Shown here: positions 34,497 to 43,354 of the stretch, piece after piece
How positions within the stretch are numbered: position 1 is the first letter of the stretch
How the letters are laid out: each line of letters starts with the position of its first letter
DNA from: Thalassospira lucentensis
GTDB taxonomy: Bacteria > Pseudomonadota > Alphaproteobacteria > Rhodospirillales > Thalassospiraceae
Direction: 5' to 3'
DNA: 64,000 bases
Assembly (NCBI RefSeq): GCF_001613805.1
Contig: NZ_LPVY01000004.1
Coordinates: 52,687 to 116,686, forward strand
Made by a program: the position numbers and the translations under genes
The notes under the pieces: generated by a model
Told to the model about the DNA's origin: nothing
Databases searched by the model: none
The model's input: only the letters and a program-made list of their open reading frames with translations

Positions 34497-35660
34497 TTAC
34501 AGTTTCAGTTTGCCCGGGAAGTAGTGGTCATAGGCAAGCTGATAATCGGGCGAGTTCATCAGTTCATAATAGGTCACGCGCTCAACCCAGGCACGCTGGC
34601 TATCAAGAACCTTCTTCATGAACGGATCTTCTTCAAGCTGCGGGATCAGTTTGTCCCAGGCATCAAGCTGGGCAGCCAGAATTTCCTTCGATGTACGATG
34701 GATGGTAACGCCTTCGTCTGCAAGTTTCTGCAGGTCGGACGAATAATTGTCCATCGCAAGTGCGGTGTTCGACGTCGAAGCCGCTTCCACGCCATACCGC
34801 AGGATCGCCTGCAGATCAGGTTCGAGGTCTTCATAGAAATCACGGTTGAAGATGAACTCGAAGCTTTCGGATGCCTGATGATAGGACGACAGATAGTAGT
34901 TCTTCGCCACATCCTGCGCGCCAAAACGCATGTCCGAAGACGGGTTGTTGAATTCGAACGCGTCAATCACGCCGCGTTCCATCGCCGGAACGATCTCGCC
35001 ACCCGGAAGCTGTGCGACCGACATGCCCATCGATTGCAGCAGATCGGCAGCCAGACCCACGGTACGGTATTTGAAGCCCTGGATATCGGCGACAGAATTG
35101 ACCTCTCCCTTGAACCAGCCGAACGGCTGGGCCGGCATCGGGAAGCCAAGAAGACCAATCACGTTCAGCCCCATAACGTCCTGGGTCAGTTCGCGATAGA
35201 ATTCTTCACCGCCACCGGCATAGAACCAGCTCAGCATGGTGGTTGCAGAACCACCAAACACCGGACCGGTACCAAACAGCGACGCCGCCTTGTTCTTGCC
35301 GTACCAGTAAACCGGCACGGAATGGGCGATATCAATCACGCCGTCATTGACGCCATCGAGAACCTGGAACGCCCCGATAACGGCACCGGCCGGCAGAAGG
35401 TCAACCTTCAGGCGACCACCCGACATGGCTTCGACACGATCGGCATATTGCTTGGCAAACGTCATCCAGATATCGGATGACGGCCAGGACGTCTGCATTT
35501 TGACGACCAAAGGTGCAGGTTGTGCATGAACTGCCGGGGCGGCGAACAGCCCCGAAGCAGCAGCGCCACCGGCAACAACACCGGTAGCACCCTTGGTAAG
35601 GAACGAACGGCGGGACACTTGCTTGGACTTCACGTCTTCAGGCGTAGGTATCTTTTTCAT
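34497..35660 (-). CDS. TRAP transporter substrate-binding protein, TakP-like
   Basis: A 387-residue periplasmic protein with a twin-arginine signal (VSRRSFLTKGATG, cleavage near VHAQ). The mature part (PLVVKMQTSWPSSDIWMTFA, YWYGKNKAASLFGTGPVFGG) follows the TakP pattern; TakP binds 2-oxo acids with a sodium ion. FEFNNPSSDMRFGAQDVAKNYYLSSYHQ includes residues that bind substrate and metal in that family. It is the first gene of the minus-strand operon, downstream of a TTCCACCA palindrome. The ligand here is not determined. Confidence 0.92.
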   Translation of the reverse strand: MKKIPTPEDVKSKQVSRRSFLTKGATGVVAGGAAASGLFAAPAVHAQPAPLVVKMQTSWPSSDIWMTFAKQYADRVEAMSGGRLKVDLLPAGAVIGAFQVLDGVNDGVIDIAHSVPVYWYGKNKAASLFGTGPVFGGSATTMLSWFYAGGGEEFYRELTQDVMGLNVIGLLGFPMPAQPFGWFKGEVNSVADIQGFKYRTVGLAADLLQSMGMSVAQLPGGEIVPAMERGVIDAFEFNNPSSDMRFGAQDVAKNYYLSSYHQASESFEFIFNRDFYEDLEPDLQAILRYGVEAASTSNTALAMDNYSSDLQKLADEGVTIHRTSKEILAAQLDAWDKLIPQLEEDPFMKKVLDSQRAWVERVTYYELMNSPDYQLAYDHYFPGKLKL

Positions 35661-35773
35661 TACTTCCTCCCAGAATTATCGCCGCACCCGACAACTAATT
35701 GGCGGAAAATAGGCGATGATTTTCAGCCTTACATAGGCCCTGACCTGATACAAGGGACATCGAATATTTGGCC

Positions 35774-35788
35774 TTCCACCATGTGGAA
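35774..35788. promoter_or_regulatory. Candidate operator TTCCACCATGTGGAA
   Basis: A 15-bp palindrome (TTCCA-N5-TGGAA, extended to TTCCAC-CAT-GTGGAA) 114 bp upstream of the TRAP binding-protein start. It matches the site at 36933-36947 except in two central bases. The half-site geometry resembles IclR-type operators; the regulator is not next door. Confidence 0.5.
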
Positions 35789-35862
35789 AACTTTTTTCGA
35801 TTATTATTTTCCGAAACATGACGTGTTCCGGAATTTAGCAAGTTCTTGTTTTTGGCGCGCCG

Positions 35863-36828
35863 TCAGGCAACGCGATCCTGCGGTTGCCCGCCGGAAAAGA
35901 AGGCATCAAGATTATCCAGCGCCCGAAAGCCCATGGCATCACGCGTTTCTTCAGTCGCAGAGCCTATATGTGGCAACAGGAAGACGTTTTTCAACGACGA
36001 CAGATCGGGGTTTCCACCGGGTTCCTTGCGGAACACATCAAGCCCGGCCGCAAACAGCTTGCCGCTTTGAAGCGCGTTGATCAGGGCATCCTCATCAACC
36101 AGATTGCCACGCGCCGTATTGACCAGAATGGCCCGATCCGGCAGCAATGCGATGGTTTTCTCATTGATGATGCCGGTCGTATCGGGCGTCGCCGGACAAT
36201 GCAGCGACAAGACATCCGATACCGCCAGAAGCCCCTCGACCGTGTCGTGGAAAACAGCACCCTTCTCAAGGTGACCCGGCAGACGGGACCGATTGTGATA
36301 ATGCACTTCCATGCCAAAGCCACGTGCGCGTTCGGCGGCAACCTGCCCGACGCGGCCCATGCCCAGAACGCCAAATCGCTTGCCGGTCACCTGCCGCCCG
36401 ACCATAAAGGCCGGCGACCAGAAATCCCATTTCCCGGCCCGCACCATGGCATCACCTTCCGCACCACGCCGGGCCGCGCCCAGCATGCACAGCATGGCGA
36501 TCTCGGCCGTCGCATCGGAAAGCACATCGGGGGTATTGGTGACCGTGATCCCGGCCTTCTTTGCTGCCTCAAGATCAACATGGTCGACACCGACCGAATG
36601 ATTGGCAATGATCCGCAACCGATCACCAAGATCGGCAATGACATCGGCACTGAAATGTTCGGAATGGCAGGGAAGAACCGCGTCAACATCCTGACAGCGC
36701 GCAATCAGCTCATCACGCGAAAAGACGTGATCCGCGTCGTTCAGAATGACCTGATAATCACGCGCCGCACGCGCCTGGACCGCATCGGTCAGGCGCCGGG
36801 TGATCAGTAGCACAGGCTTCTCCGCCAT
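35863..36828 (-). CDS. D-2-hydroxyacid dehydrogenase (glyoxylate/hydroxypyruvate reductase type)
   Basis: A 321-residue NAD(P)-dependent dehydrogenase. The Rossmann motif is GVLGMGRVGQVAAERA; catalytic residues are in NTARGNLVDEDAL (Arg), DVFRKEPGGNPD (Glu) and LLPHIGSATEETR (His). It interconverts 2-oxo and D-2-hydroxy acids. Encoded on the same strand upstream of a TakP-like (2-oxoacid type) transporter and sharing an operator-like palindrome with it, it may feed on the same substrate class. Confidence 0.93.
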   Translation of the reverse strand: MAEKPVLLITRRLTDAVQARAARDYQVILNDADHVFSRDELIARCQDVDAVLPCHSEHFSADVIADLGDRLRIIANHSVGVDHVDLEAAKKAGITVTNTPDVLSDATAEIAMLCMLGAARRGAEGDAMVRAGKWDFWSPAFMVGRQVTGKRFGVLGMGRVGQVAAERARGFGMEVHYHNRSRLPGHLEKGAVFHDTVEGLLAVSDVLSLHCPATPDTTGIINEKTIALLPDRAILVNTARGNLVDEDALINALQSGKLFAAGLDVFRKEPGGNPDLSSLKNVFLLPHIGSATEETRDAMGFRALDNLDAFFSGGQPQDRVA

Positions 36829-37172
36829 CGTCTACTCCCTGTTTCCTGCATGGATTGCAGTTTTCTTTATACCGCATTGAAACACTTTCGCGGCAGATAG
36901 AACAATAGCATATCAACCCAACAGGGTGACTTTTCCACCAGATGGAATACCAGACCGCCTTGCCCGTCATCGCAAAATCCCCGGACGCCCCCTTTCCGTA
37001 ACGGCACCCGGCCATAAAAAAGCAGGCGGTCGATCACAAGGATCGCTGGCTGAACTGAACTGCACCACAGCCTCGACAAATTTCATGTCGTTGTGTTTGC
37101 CTTTGCCTCTTCCCCAATTCACCCTTCTATGCACAAATATTGATATGTTCGATCTGCATTGGGGGGGGATCT
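36829..37172. promoter_or_regulatory. Intergenic region with operator-like palindrome TTCCACCAGATGGAA
   Basis: A 344-bp divergent promoter region between the dehydrogenase (minus) and the second MORN lipoprotein (plus). At 36933-36947 it holds TTCCACCAGATGGAA, 105 bp before the dehydrogenase start. A G-rich run (37161-37168) serves as ribosome-binding site for the plus-strand gene. Nothing else was recognised. Confidence 0.5.
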
Positions 37173-38768
37173 ATGCAGAAAGCTGTTTTCAAAGCACGCC
37201 GTCTGTCACATGCAGGCACCCTGCTTGTCGCACTCATTGCCCTTGTCGGCTGCCAGACGACCGACATCACCACCGCGACCAGCGACTTTTTCAGTACGCT
37301 CACCAATGCGAGCGAAACTTCAGGAACTGCGCCTGCAACAAAGCAGGCGGCCTCCGGTGAATCGACTGCCGCGTCTGCAACGCCTGAAAACACGATAAAA
37401 AAGTCGCCATACAAATGGGGATTACTGACCCTCCTCGTTGGCGGGGGTGGACCAAGTGGGGACGATTGGTATCTTTTTGTCTATCCTACCGCCAACACCC
37501 AAAATTTTGTTGGCGTCAACGGGCCAATGCTGACCATCGCCAATACGCATAGCGTTCAGCTATGGCCGGGCGATTATCGTGTCATCGTCCGACATAATAC
37601 GGTCGATAAATTCGACAAGGTCGTTACGATTTCGGCCGGAGAAACGCTGCGCCTGACCGGGGAATACGGCTATTTCTCCAACTCCGTAAAATCCGAACGC
37701 TTTCCGTTTTACAACGAATTCCAGCTCCAGTTGGCCACTGTACTCAACAGGACCGAAGACATCTTTCTGCCTGTCGTCGTTGCCTGGAGCGGGCAATGGA
37801 AGTTCGAGTTTTTCGGCCCGCAACTCAATGGTGAGGTCAACGGCCCCGGCCCCGTTCGGATATCGAAGGATGGCAATGAAGAAGCCCGCATCATCGAGGC
37901 TGAAGTCACCCCCGAAAGCATCACGGGCACGTTCGAACTGTCCGATGGCGGCAGGTTTGAGGGACGCTTTGACCAGTCAGAATTCAGGCTGGCCCCCAGC
38001 CCCATCGTAAAATGGAAGAATGGGGAAACCTTCGAAGGCACATTTGATGTTGTTGTGCCCAAATCAGGAAAACTTACCCGCCGAAGCGGCTCGGTGTGGG
38101 AAGGCGAGATCGCCAATGGCAACCCGACGGGCAAGGGCCGCATGACCGCCCCCGATGGTCACTGGGTTGAATACGACAATTATGAAATGAAAGAAAATTT
38201 CATCGGATTGCGCCCGTGTGGTTCGGTCTCGCAGCCTGATGGAACCTGTCCGTATTACAAGGGCAAGGAACTGGCATCAGAAGCCGAACTCAACGCAAAG
38301 ATTGCCGAAGACAAACGCCTTGCCGAAATTGAACGTCAGAAACGCGAAGAACAGCGCAAGGCTCAAATGGCCGCCGCCGCTGCGGCAGTAGAAGCACAAC
38401 GAAAAGCCGCCACCGAACAGGCCGCGCGCGAAGCCGCCATGCCCCAAAAGGCTGATGACTGCACCACCGCTACCGGCACCTTTAGCGCCGATGGCAACCT
38501 GACCACCTACACCATGAACGGATCAGGCAGCGGCAGTGGGCATTTCCGGCAATTCACCTATGGCGGCGGGGCGCAGTATCAATTTGATATCGATTTTCGA
38601 TTTGATACGACCCCGGACAGCATCACCTTCCAATATGATGAGGGCATATATCGCGATGCATCAAGCGGTGCGGTTCTGCAACGAACCTCGATCCCCGGCG
38701 GCAGTGCACGATGCAGCTTCAATGGCCGAATTCTGACCATTGATGGCAAGGAATTTGTGCAGAACTGA
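37173..38768 (+). CDS. MORN-repeat lipoprotein (paralogue of the protein at 25511-26956)
   Basis: The 531-residue protein has a lipoprotein signal with lipobox LVGC (about residue 27). A domain with ANTHSVQLWPGDYRVIVRHN parallels the ATTEQ-LWPDSYLVRV region of the first paralogue. MORN-like segments follow (FEGRFDQSEFRLAPS, WEGEIANGNPTGKGRMTAPDG), then a long Glu/Lys/Ala-rich probable coiled coil (about 385-425). Residues 429-531 are the shared C-terminal domain with two cysteines (DCTTATGTF, ARCSFNGR). Start at 37173 chosen from the G-rich ribosome-binding run. Function unknown. Confidence 0.75.
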   Translation: MQKAVFKARRLSHAGTLLVALIALVGCQTTDITTATSDFFSTLTNASETSGTAPATKQAASGESTAASATPENTIKKSPYKWGLLTLLVGGGGPSGDDWYLFVYPTANTQNFVGVNGPMLTIANTHSVQLWPGDYRVIVRHNTVDKFDKVVTISAGETLRLTGEYGYFSNSVKSERFPFYNEFQLQLATVLNRTEDIFLPVVVAWSGQWKFEFFGPQLNGEVNGPGPVRISKDGNEEARIIEAEVTPESITGTFELSDGGRFEGRFDQSEFRLAPSPIVKWKNGETFEGTFDVVVPKSGKLTRRSGSVWEGEIANGNPTGKGRMTAPDGHWVEYDNYEMKENFIGLRPCGSVSQPDGTCPYYKGKELASEAELNAKIAEDKRLAEIERQKREEQRKAQMAAAAAAVEAQRKAATEQAAREAAMPQKADDCTTATGTFSADGNLTTYTMNGSGSGSGHFRQFTYGGGAQYQFDIDFRFDTTPDSITFQYDEGIYRDASSGAVLQRTSIPGGSARCSFNGRILTIDGKEFVQN

Positions 38769-38894
38769 AAAATATGGGCCGCTACCATGCTGGCGGCGGC
38801 CCGATAGCCTGACACAGGATCAGACGGGAAGAACCCAAAAACGGGAACAGAATGTCTGGTTTATTTTCCCGGATAATACCCGGGCAATAACCGT

Positions 38895-40058
38895 TTAAAT
38901 CTTGGTCCAGACTGCGCCGCTCTTTGCAGAACGTACCACTGCCTCGACAAATTTCATGCCTTTGACGCCTTCATTGATGCCCGGGATCAGCATCGATGCA
39001 GGATCGGCCTTGCCGTTGGTAATCCGCGCGATCAGCTGATCGGCGAAATCGGTGTAAAGATTGGCAAAACCTTCAAGATAACCTTCCGGGTGGCCCGGCG
39101 GCACGCGGACCCCACGCAATCCGGCTGATCCGATCCCCGCCCCGCCGCGCGTCATCAGTTCCGGGCGGCCGTCAAGCGGGCGGAAATGCAGATGGTTGGG
39201 ATGTTCCTGCGCCCATTCAATGCCGCCCTTGTCGCCATACACCCGAAGCCGAAGACCGTTTTCATGGCCAATCGCCACCTGGCTTGCCCACAGCATCCCG
39301 CGCGCACCATTGTCGTATCGCAGCAGGATCTGGACATTGTCGTCAAGCTTGCGGCCCGGCACGATGGCATCGATATCCGCGCACAGTTCCGAAATCTCAA
39401 GCCCGGTGACAAAATCGGCAAGGTTATGGGCATGCGTTCCGATATCGCCCAAGGCCCCGCCCATCCCGGCCTTGGCCGGATCGGCACGCCAATGAGCCTG
39501 TTTGTTGTCGGTATCCTCGACACGGGTCGCCATCCAGCCCTGCGGATATTCAACCTGTACCAGACGGATATCGCCAAGCTTGCCATCACGCACCATCTGA
39601 CGGGCTTCGCGCACCATCGGATAGGCGGTGTAATTATGCGTCAATGCGAACAGAAGCCCGGTTTCGCGCACCTTGGCCGCCAGCAATTCGGCTTCTTCAA
39701 CATTCAGGCAAAGCGGCTTGTCACAAATCACATGAATACCGGCATCCAGCATCGCCATCGCGGCTGGAAAATGCAGGTGGTTTGGCGTGACAATCGCACA
39801 GGCATCAATGCCATCCTCGCGCGCGGCTTCCTGTTTGGCCATGTCGGCAAAACTGTCATAGGACCGGTCGGGTGCAATAAACAGTTCCGCCGCCGATGCG
39901 CGTGCAATATCGGGTTTGGACGACAACGCCCCGGCGACCAGTTCATACCGGTCATCCAGACGGGCCGCGATGCGATGCACCGCCCCGATAAACGCCCCCT
40001 GTCCGCCACCAACCATGCCAAGGCGGATGCGCCGCGCCGGATTTTTCGTCTCAGTCAT
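38895..40058 (-). CDS. Gfo/Idh/MocA-family oxidoreductase
   Basis: A 387-residue NAD(P)-dependent sugar or polyol dehydrogenase. The N-terminal Rossmann motif is [17 protein letters not shown]; the family's EKP-type lysine motif appears as [15 protein letters not shown], and the catalytic histidine region as [17 protein letters not shown]. It is the last gene of a minus-strand operon with a TIM-barrel isomerase and an RbsABC-like transporter, so it likely oxidises an imported sugar, inositol or derivative. The specific sugar is not determined. Confidence 0.92.
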   Translation of the reverse strand: MTETKNPARRIRLGMVGGGQGAFIGAVHRIAARLDDRYELVAGALSSKPDIARASAAELFIAPDRSYDSFADMAKQEAAREDGIDACAIVTPNHLHFPAAMAMLDAGIHVICDKPLCLNVEEAELLAAKVRETGLLFALTHNYTAYPMVREARQMVRDGKLGDIRLVQVEYPQGWMATRVEDTDNKQAHWRADPAKAGMGGALGDIGTHAHNLADFVTGLEISELCADIDAIVPGRKLDDNVQILLRYDNGARGMLWASQVAIGHENGLRLRVYGDKGGIEWAQEHPNHLHFRPLDGRPELMTRGGAGIGSAGLRGVRVPPGHPEGYLEGFANLYTDFADQLIARITNGKADPASMLIPGINEGVKGMKFVEAVVRSAKSGAVWTKI

Positions 40059-40094
40059 GTCAATCTCCGTCCTGAATGGTTTTCTGCCGCCGAC

Positions 40095-41150
40095 TTAATC
40101 AAGCCCCAGCAGACGCCGGTTCGTTGCCTCGTCCGTGCCGCCATCGGCGAAATCGTCAAACGCCTTTTCGGTCACGCGAATAATGTGGTTGCGAATGAAA
40201 TCGGCCCCTTCGCGGGCACCGTCTTCGGGATGTTTAAGCGCGCATTCCCATTCCAGCACGGCCCAGCCATCAAAATCAATCGCCGCAAGCTTCGAAAAGA
40301 TCGCGCCAAAATCAACCTGCCCGTCGCCAAGCGACCGGAACCGCCCCGCACGCCCGACCCAGCCCTGATAACCGGAATAAACGCCCTGCCGCCCGGTCGG
40401 ATTAAATTCGGCATCCTTGACGTGGAACATCTTGATCCGGTCGGCATAGATATCGATGAAATCAAGGTAGTCCAGCTGCTGCAGGACAAAGTGGCTCGGA
40501 TCATAAAGGATGTTGCACCGTGCGTGGTTCTTGACCCGTTCAAGGAACATCTCGAACGTCACACCATCAAACAGGTCTTCACCCGGATGGATTTCATAAC
40601 AGACATTGACGCCATTTTCCTCGGCCACATCAAGGATCGGCAACCAGCGTTTTGCCAGTTCATCAAACGCGGTTTCAATCAGCCCGGCCGGGCGTTGCGG
40701 CCACGGATAGACATAGGGCCACGCAAGCGCACCTGAAAATGTCGCATGATCGCCAATGCCCAAATGGCGTGACGCCCGGATCGCGGCCTTGACCTGATTG
40801 ACCGCCCATTCCTGGCGCGCCTTCGGGTTGCCGCGCACTTCGGGGGCGGCAAAACCGTCAAACATCTCGTCATAGGCCGGATGAACCGCCACAAGCTGCC
40901 CCTGCAGATGGGTCGAAAGCTCGGTAATCTCGACACCATGTTCGGCCAGAATACCCTTGGCCTCATCACAGTAATCCTTGCTTTGGGCAGCCTTTTCGAC
41001 ATCGAACAGGCGCTTGTCCCAGCTCGGGATCTGCACCCCTTTATAGCCAAGCGACGCCGCCCAGCGTCCGATATTGGAAAGGCTGTCAAACGGGGCCTCG
41101 TCCCCGGCAAACTGGGCAAGGAAAATCGCCGGTCCCTTAAGCGTTTTCAT
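40095..41150 (-). CDS. Sugar phosphate isomerase/epimerase-like TIM-barrel protein
   Basis: A 351-residue protein of the AP endonuclease family 2/xylose isomerase-like superfamily. Metal-ligand motifs visible are VCYEIHPGEDLFDG (Glu, His), LYDPSHFVLQQLDY (Asp, His), MFHVKDAEFNPTG (His, Asp) and WAVLEWECALKHPEDG (Glu). It starts 36 bp upstream of the dehydrogenase gene and probably isomerises or epimerises the same sugar intermediate. A hairpin terminator separates it from the transporter binding-protein gene. Confidence 0.9.
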   Translation of the reverse strand: MKTLKGPAIFLAQFAGDEAPFDSLSNIGRWAASLGYKGVQIPSWDKRLFDVEKAAQSKDYCDEAKGILAEHGVEITELSTHLQGQLVAVHPAYDEMFDGFAAPEVRGNPKARQEWAVNQVKAAIRASRHLGIGDHATFSGALAWPYVYPWPQRPAGLIETAFDELAKRWLPILDVAEENGVNVCYEIHPGEDLFDGVTFEMFLERVKNHARCNILYDPSHFVLQQLDYLDFIDIYADRIKMFHVKDAEFNPTGRQGVYSGYQGWVGRAGRFRSLGDGQVDFGAIFSKLAAIDFDGWAVLEWECALKHPEDGAREGADFIRNHIIRVTEKAFDDFADGGTDEATNRRLLGLD

Positions 41151-41211
41151 ACTGACCTCGTGTGTTTTCTTCCGGGTGGCCCGGATGTCATCTGGTGACG
41201 AAAGTGATGTA

Positions 41212-41253
41212 AAATTCGAACCCCGCCCGGCCTGTCGTGACAGGGCGGGGTTC
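41212..41253 (-). terminator. Hairpin after the sugar-binding protein gene, probable partial terminator
   Basis: GAACCCCGCCC (41218-41228) pairs perfectly with GGGCGGGGTTC (41243-41253), with an inner CCTGTC/GACAGG alternative. On the minus strand it is followed by GAATTTTACA. It lies between the binding-protein gene and the isomerase, so it may reduce read-through and set a transporter/enzyme ratio. Confidence 0.7.
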
Positions 41254-41307
41254 CTTCTGCTTGCTCGCGTTTATTCAACAACGCCAATTCGCATCAGAAC
41301 AGCCGGA

Positions 41308-42276
41308 TCAGAACGGGCTATCCGGGAAGTAGAAGTTCTCGGCATTTTCCTGGGTCACGACGGTCGCCCCCAGAATGTAACGGCCTTCAACCGCCGCATT
41401 GGAAACGAACTTCATCGCGGTGATGTCCATCGCGGTTGCGATCATCGATGGCGGATACAGAACGTCAATCGGGGTCAGTTCATCGCCATCCATCACGCGT
41501 TTGATGATGTCCTTCATGCCAGCCCCGCCAACGATGAACAGTTCATCGGTCCGATCGGCCTGCTTGACGGCTTCGATGACGCCAAGCGCGATGTCATCAT
41601 CCTGCGCCCAGACAGCATCGATTTCCGGGAAGCGCGACAGGAAGTCCTGCATCACTTCATACCCGTCATCACGGTTCCAGTTGGCGTGCTTCATATCAAG
41701 GACCTCGATATCCGATCCTTCGATTGCCGTCATGAAACCTTCGACGCGTTCTTCGTCAATCACGGTCGGGATACCGCGCAGGATGACGATCTTGCCTTTG
41801 CCATCCAGACGTTCCTTGATGTATTCGCCCGATACACGGCCGAGTTCCGGGTTGTTACCCGCAACATAAACATCCTCGATCCCCGGCAGGGAAAGACCAC
41901 GGTCAACCACGGTCACAAACTTGCCCGCTTCCTTGACCTGCTGGACCGGCACGGTCAGCGGATCGGATTCAAACGGCAGAACCACCAGTGCATCGATATT
42001 CTGAACCGATACCAGATCTTCAAGATCGTTGGCCTGTTCACCCGCACCATTGGCGGTAACAACAATGATATCAAGGTTCGGATAGGTCGCCTCAAGGCGC
42101 TTTTCGGCCTGTTCCGCGTGGTAGTTCAGACCACCGGCCCAGCCATGGGTCGCCGCCGGGATCGAAACCCCGATCTTTACCTTTTCCTGTGCCAGTGCCG
42201 TGGTCGATGCCAAGGTCGATGCAAGACCAAGACCCACAACGCAGGCCGCCCCGAGAAACTTTGTAATCGTTTTCAT
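41308..42276 (-). CDS. Sugar ABC transporter periplasmic binding protein (RbsB type)
   Basis: A 322-residue protein with signal peptide ending ALAQ and the Peripla_BP_4 fold of ribose-type binding proteins (VKIGVSIPAATHGWAGGLNYHAEQAEKRL, NIDALVVLPFESDPLTVP, AVWAQDDDIALGVIEAVKQA). It captures the sugar or polyol for the permease and ATPase encoded upstream. Gene order on the minus strand is ATPase, permease, binding protein. Ligand undetermined. Confidence 0.93.
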   Translation of the reverse strand: MKTITKFLGAACVVGLGLASTLASTTALAQEKVKIGVSIPAATHGWAGGLNYHAEQAEKRLEATYPNLDIIVVTANGAGEQANDLEDLVSVQNIDALVVLPFESDPLTVPVQQVKEAGKFVTVVDRGLSLPGIEDVYVAGNNPELGRVSGEYIKERLDGKGKIVILRGIPTVIDEERVEGFMTAIEGSDIEVLDMKHANWNRDDGYEVMQDFLSRFPEIDAVWAQDDDIALGVIEAVKQADRTDELFIVGGAGMKDIIKRVMDGDELTPIDVLYPPSMIATAMDITAMKFVSNAAVEGRYILGATVVTQENAENFYFPDSPF

Positions 42277-42340
42277 TCAAGCTTCCTCCTGATCAAAAAA
42301 TGATTCTGTACGTCATCTTGAGCCGGACGTTGATCGCCGG

Positions 42341-43354
42341 TTATTTGCTTTTCTTGCGTCGCCAGTCCCCGCGCTGCAGGAACACGGCAACGATAATGAT
42401 CAAGCCCTGAACAGCCCCGTTCAGGTAATTGCTGATCGCATCGGTAAGGTTAAGGATATTGCCAATCGTGGTCAGCATGATCGCACCAACCACCGTGCCC
42501 CAGATGCGGCCATAGCCACCCTTAAGCATCGTGCCACCGATGATCACGGCCGCGATGGCTTCAAGTTCCCAAAGAACACCGGTCGAACTGGATGCGGAAC
42601 CAAGACGGGGCACATAAATGATGGTCGCAATCGACACGCAAAGCCCCTGAATGACATAGGTCATCGTCTTGACCCGGTCGACATGGATCGCGGAATAACG
42701 CGCAACCTGCTCGTTCGAGCCGATGGCAAAACATTTCCGCCCGAACGGCGTCATGTTCAGCAACACATAACCGGCAACCGCCACCGCAAGGAACACCAGA
42801 ACCGGCACCGGAATGCCCAGCAATTCGCCGTAATAAACCGGGCGATAGGTGCCGCGCACCTCGAAATCAAGCGAAAGCGTGCCGCCATCGGCCATATAGG
42901 TCACAAGCGACCGATAAATCCCCATCGTGCCAAGCGTCACGATAAAGGCCTCGATCTTGCCCTTGGTACTGACCAGCCCGTTGACCGCCCCGGCCCCGAT
43001 GCCAAGAATGATGCTTAACACGATCCCGATCAGAACGGTTTCAAGCCCCGGTCCGAGTGTCTCGACCAGCGTATTCATAACGACAATCATCGCACCGGAT
43101 ATGAACGCCGCCATCGAACCGACCGAAAGGTCAATCCCGCCCGCCGTGATCACAAAGGTCGCACCAACCGCGATAATGCCGATAAAGGCCGCACGGGTGA
43201 AAATATTCGAAAGGTTGCCGCCACTCAGGAAGGCGTCATTGATCGCCGTTCCCAGAACAAACAGCACAACAAGGGCCATAAACGGGCCAAGTGCCTTGAA
43301 ATCGACGGAAAAACGGGGCGAGGCACCTGCCTCGCGGCGCTCAAGGCTACTCAT
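42341..43354 (-). CDS. Sugar ABC transporter permease (RbsC type)
   Basis: A 337-residue membrane permease of the BPD_transp_2 family with the conserved [21 protein letters not shown] and [20 protein letters not shown] motifs. The start at 43354 ([10 protein letters not shown]) lies inside the end of the ATPase gene, an 8-bp overlap; a longer frame to 43486 is not needed. A homodimer would form the channel served by the ATPase at 43347-44900. Confidence 0.93.
   Translation of the reverse strand: MSSLERREAGASPRFSVDFKALGPFMALVVLFVLGTAINDAFLSGGNLSNIFTRAAFIGIIAVGATFVITAGGIDLSVGSMAAFISGAMIVVMNTLVETLGPGLETVLIGIVLSIILGIGAGAVNGLVSTKGKIEAFIVTLGTMGIYRSLVTYMADGGTLSLDFEVRGTYRPVYYGELLGIPVPVLVFLAVAVAGYVLLNMTPFGRKCFAIGSNEQVARYSAIHVDRVKTMTYVIQGLCVSIATIIYVPRLGSASSSTGVLWELEAIAAVIIGGTMLKGGYGRIWGTVVGAIMLTTIGNILNLTDAISNYLNGAVQGLIIIVAVFLQRGDWRRKKSK

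Noticed and set aside
38776..38802. GGGCCGC/GCGGCCC inverted repeat after the second MORN lipoprotein
   Set aside because: No T-run follows, and the loop is long; too weak to call a terminator.
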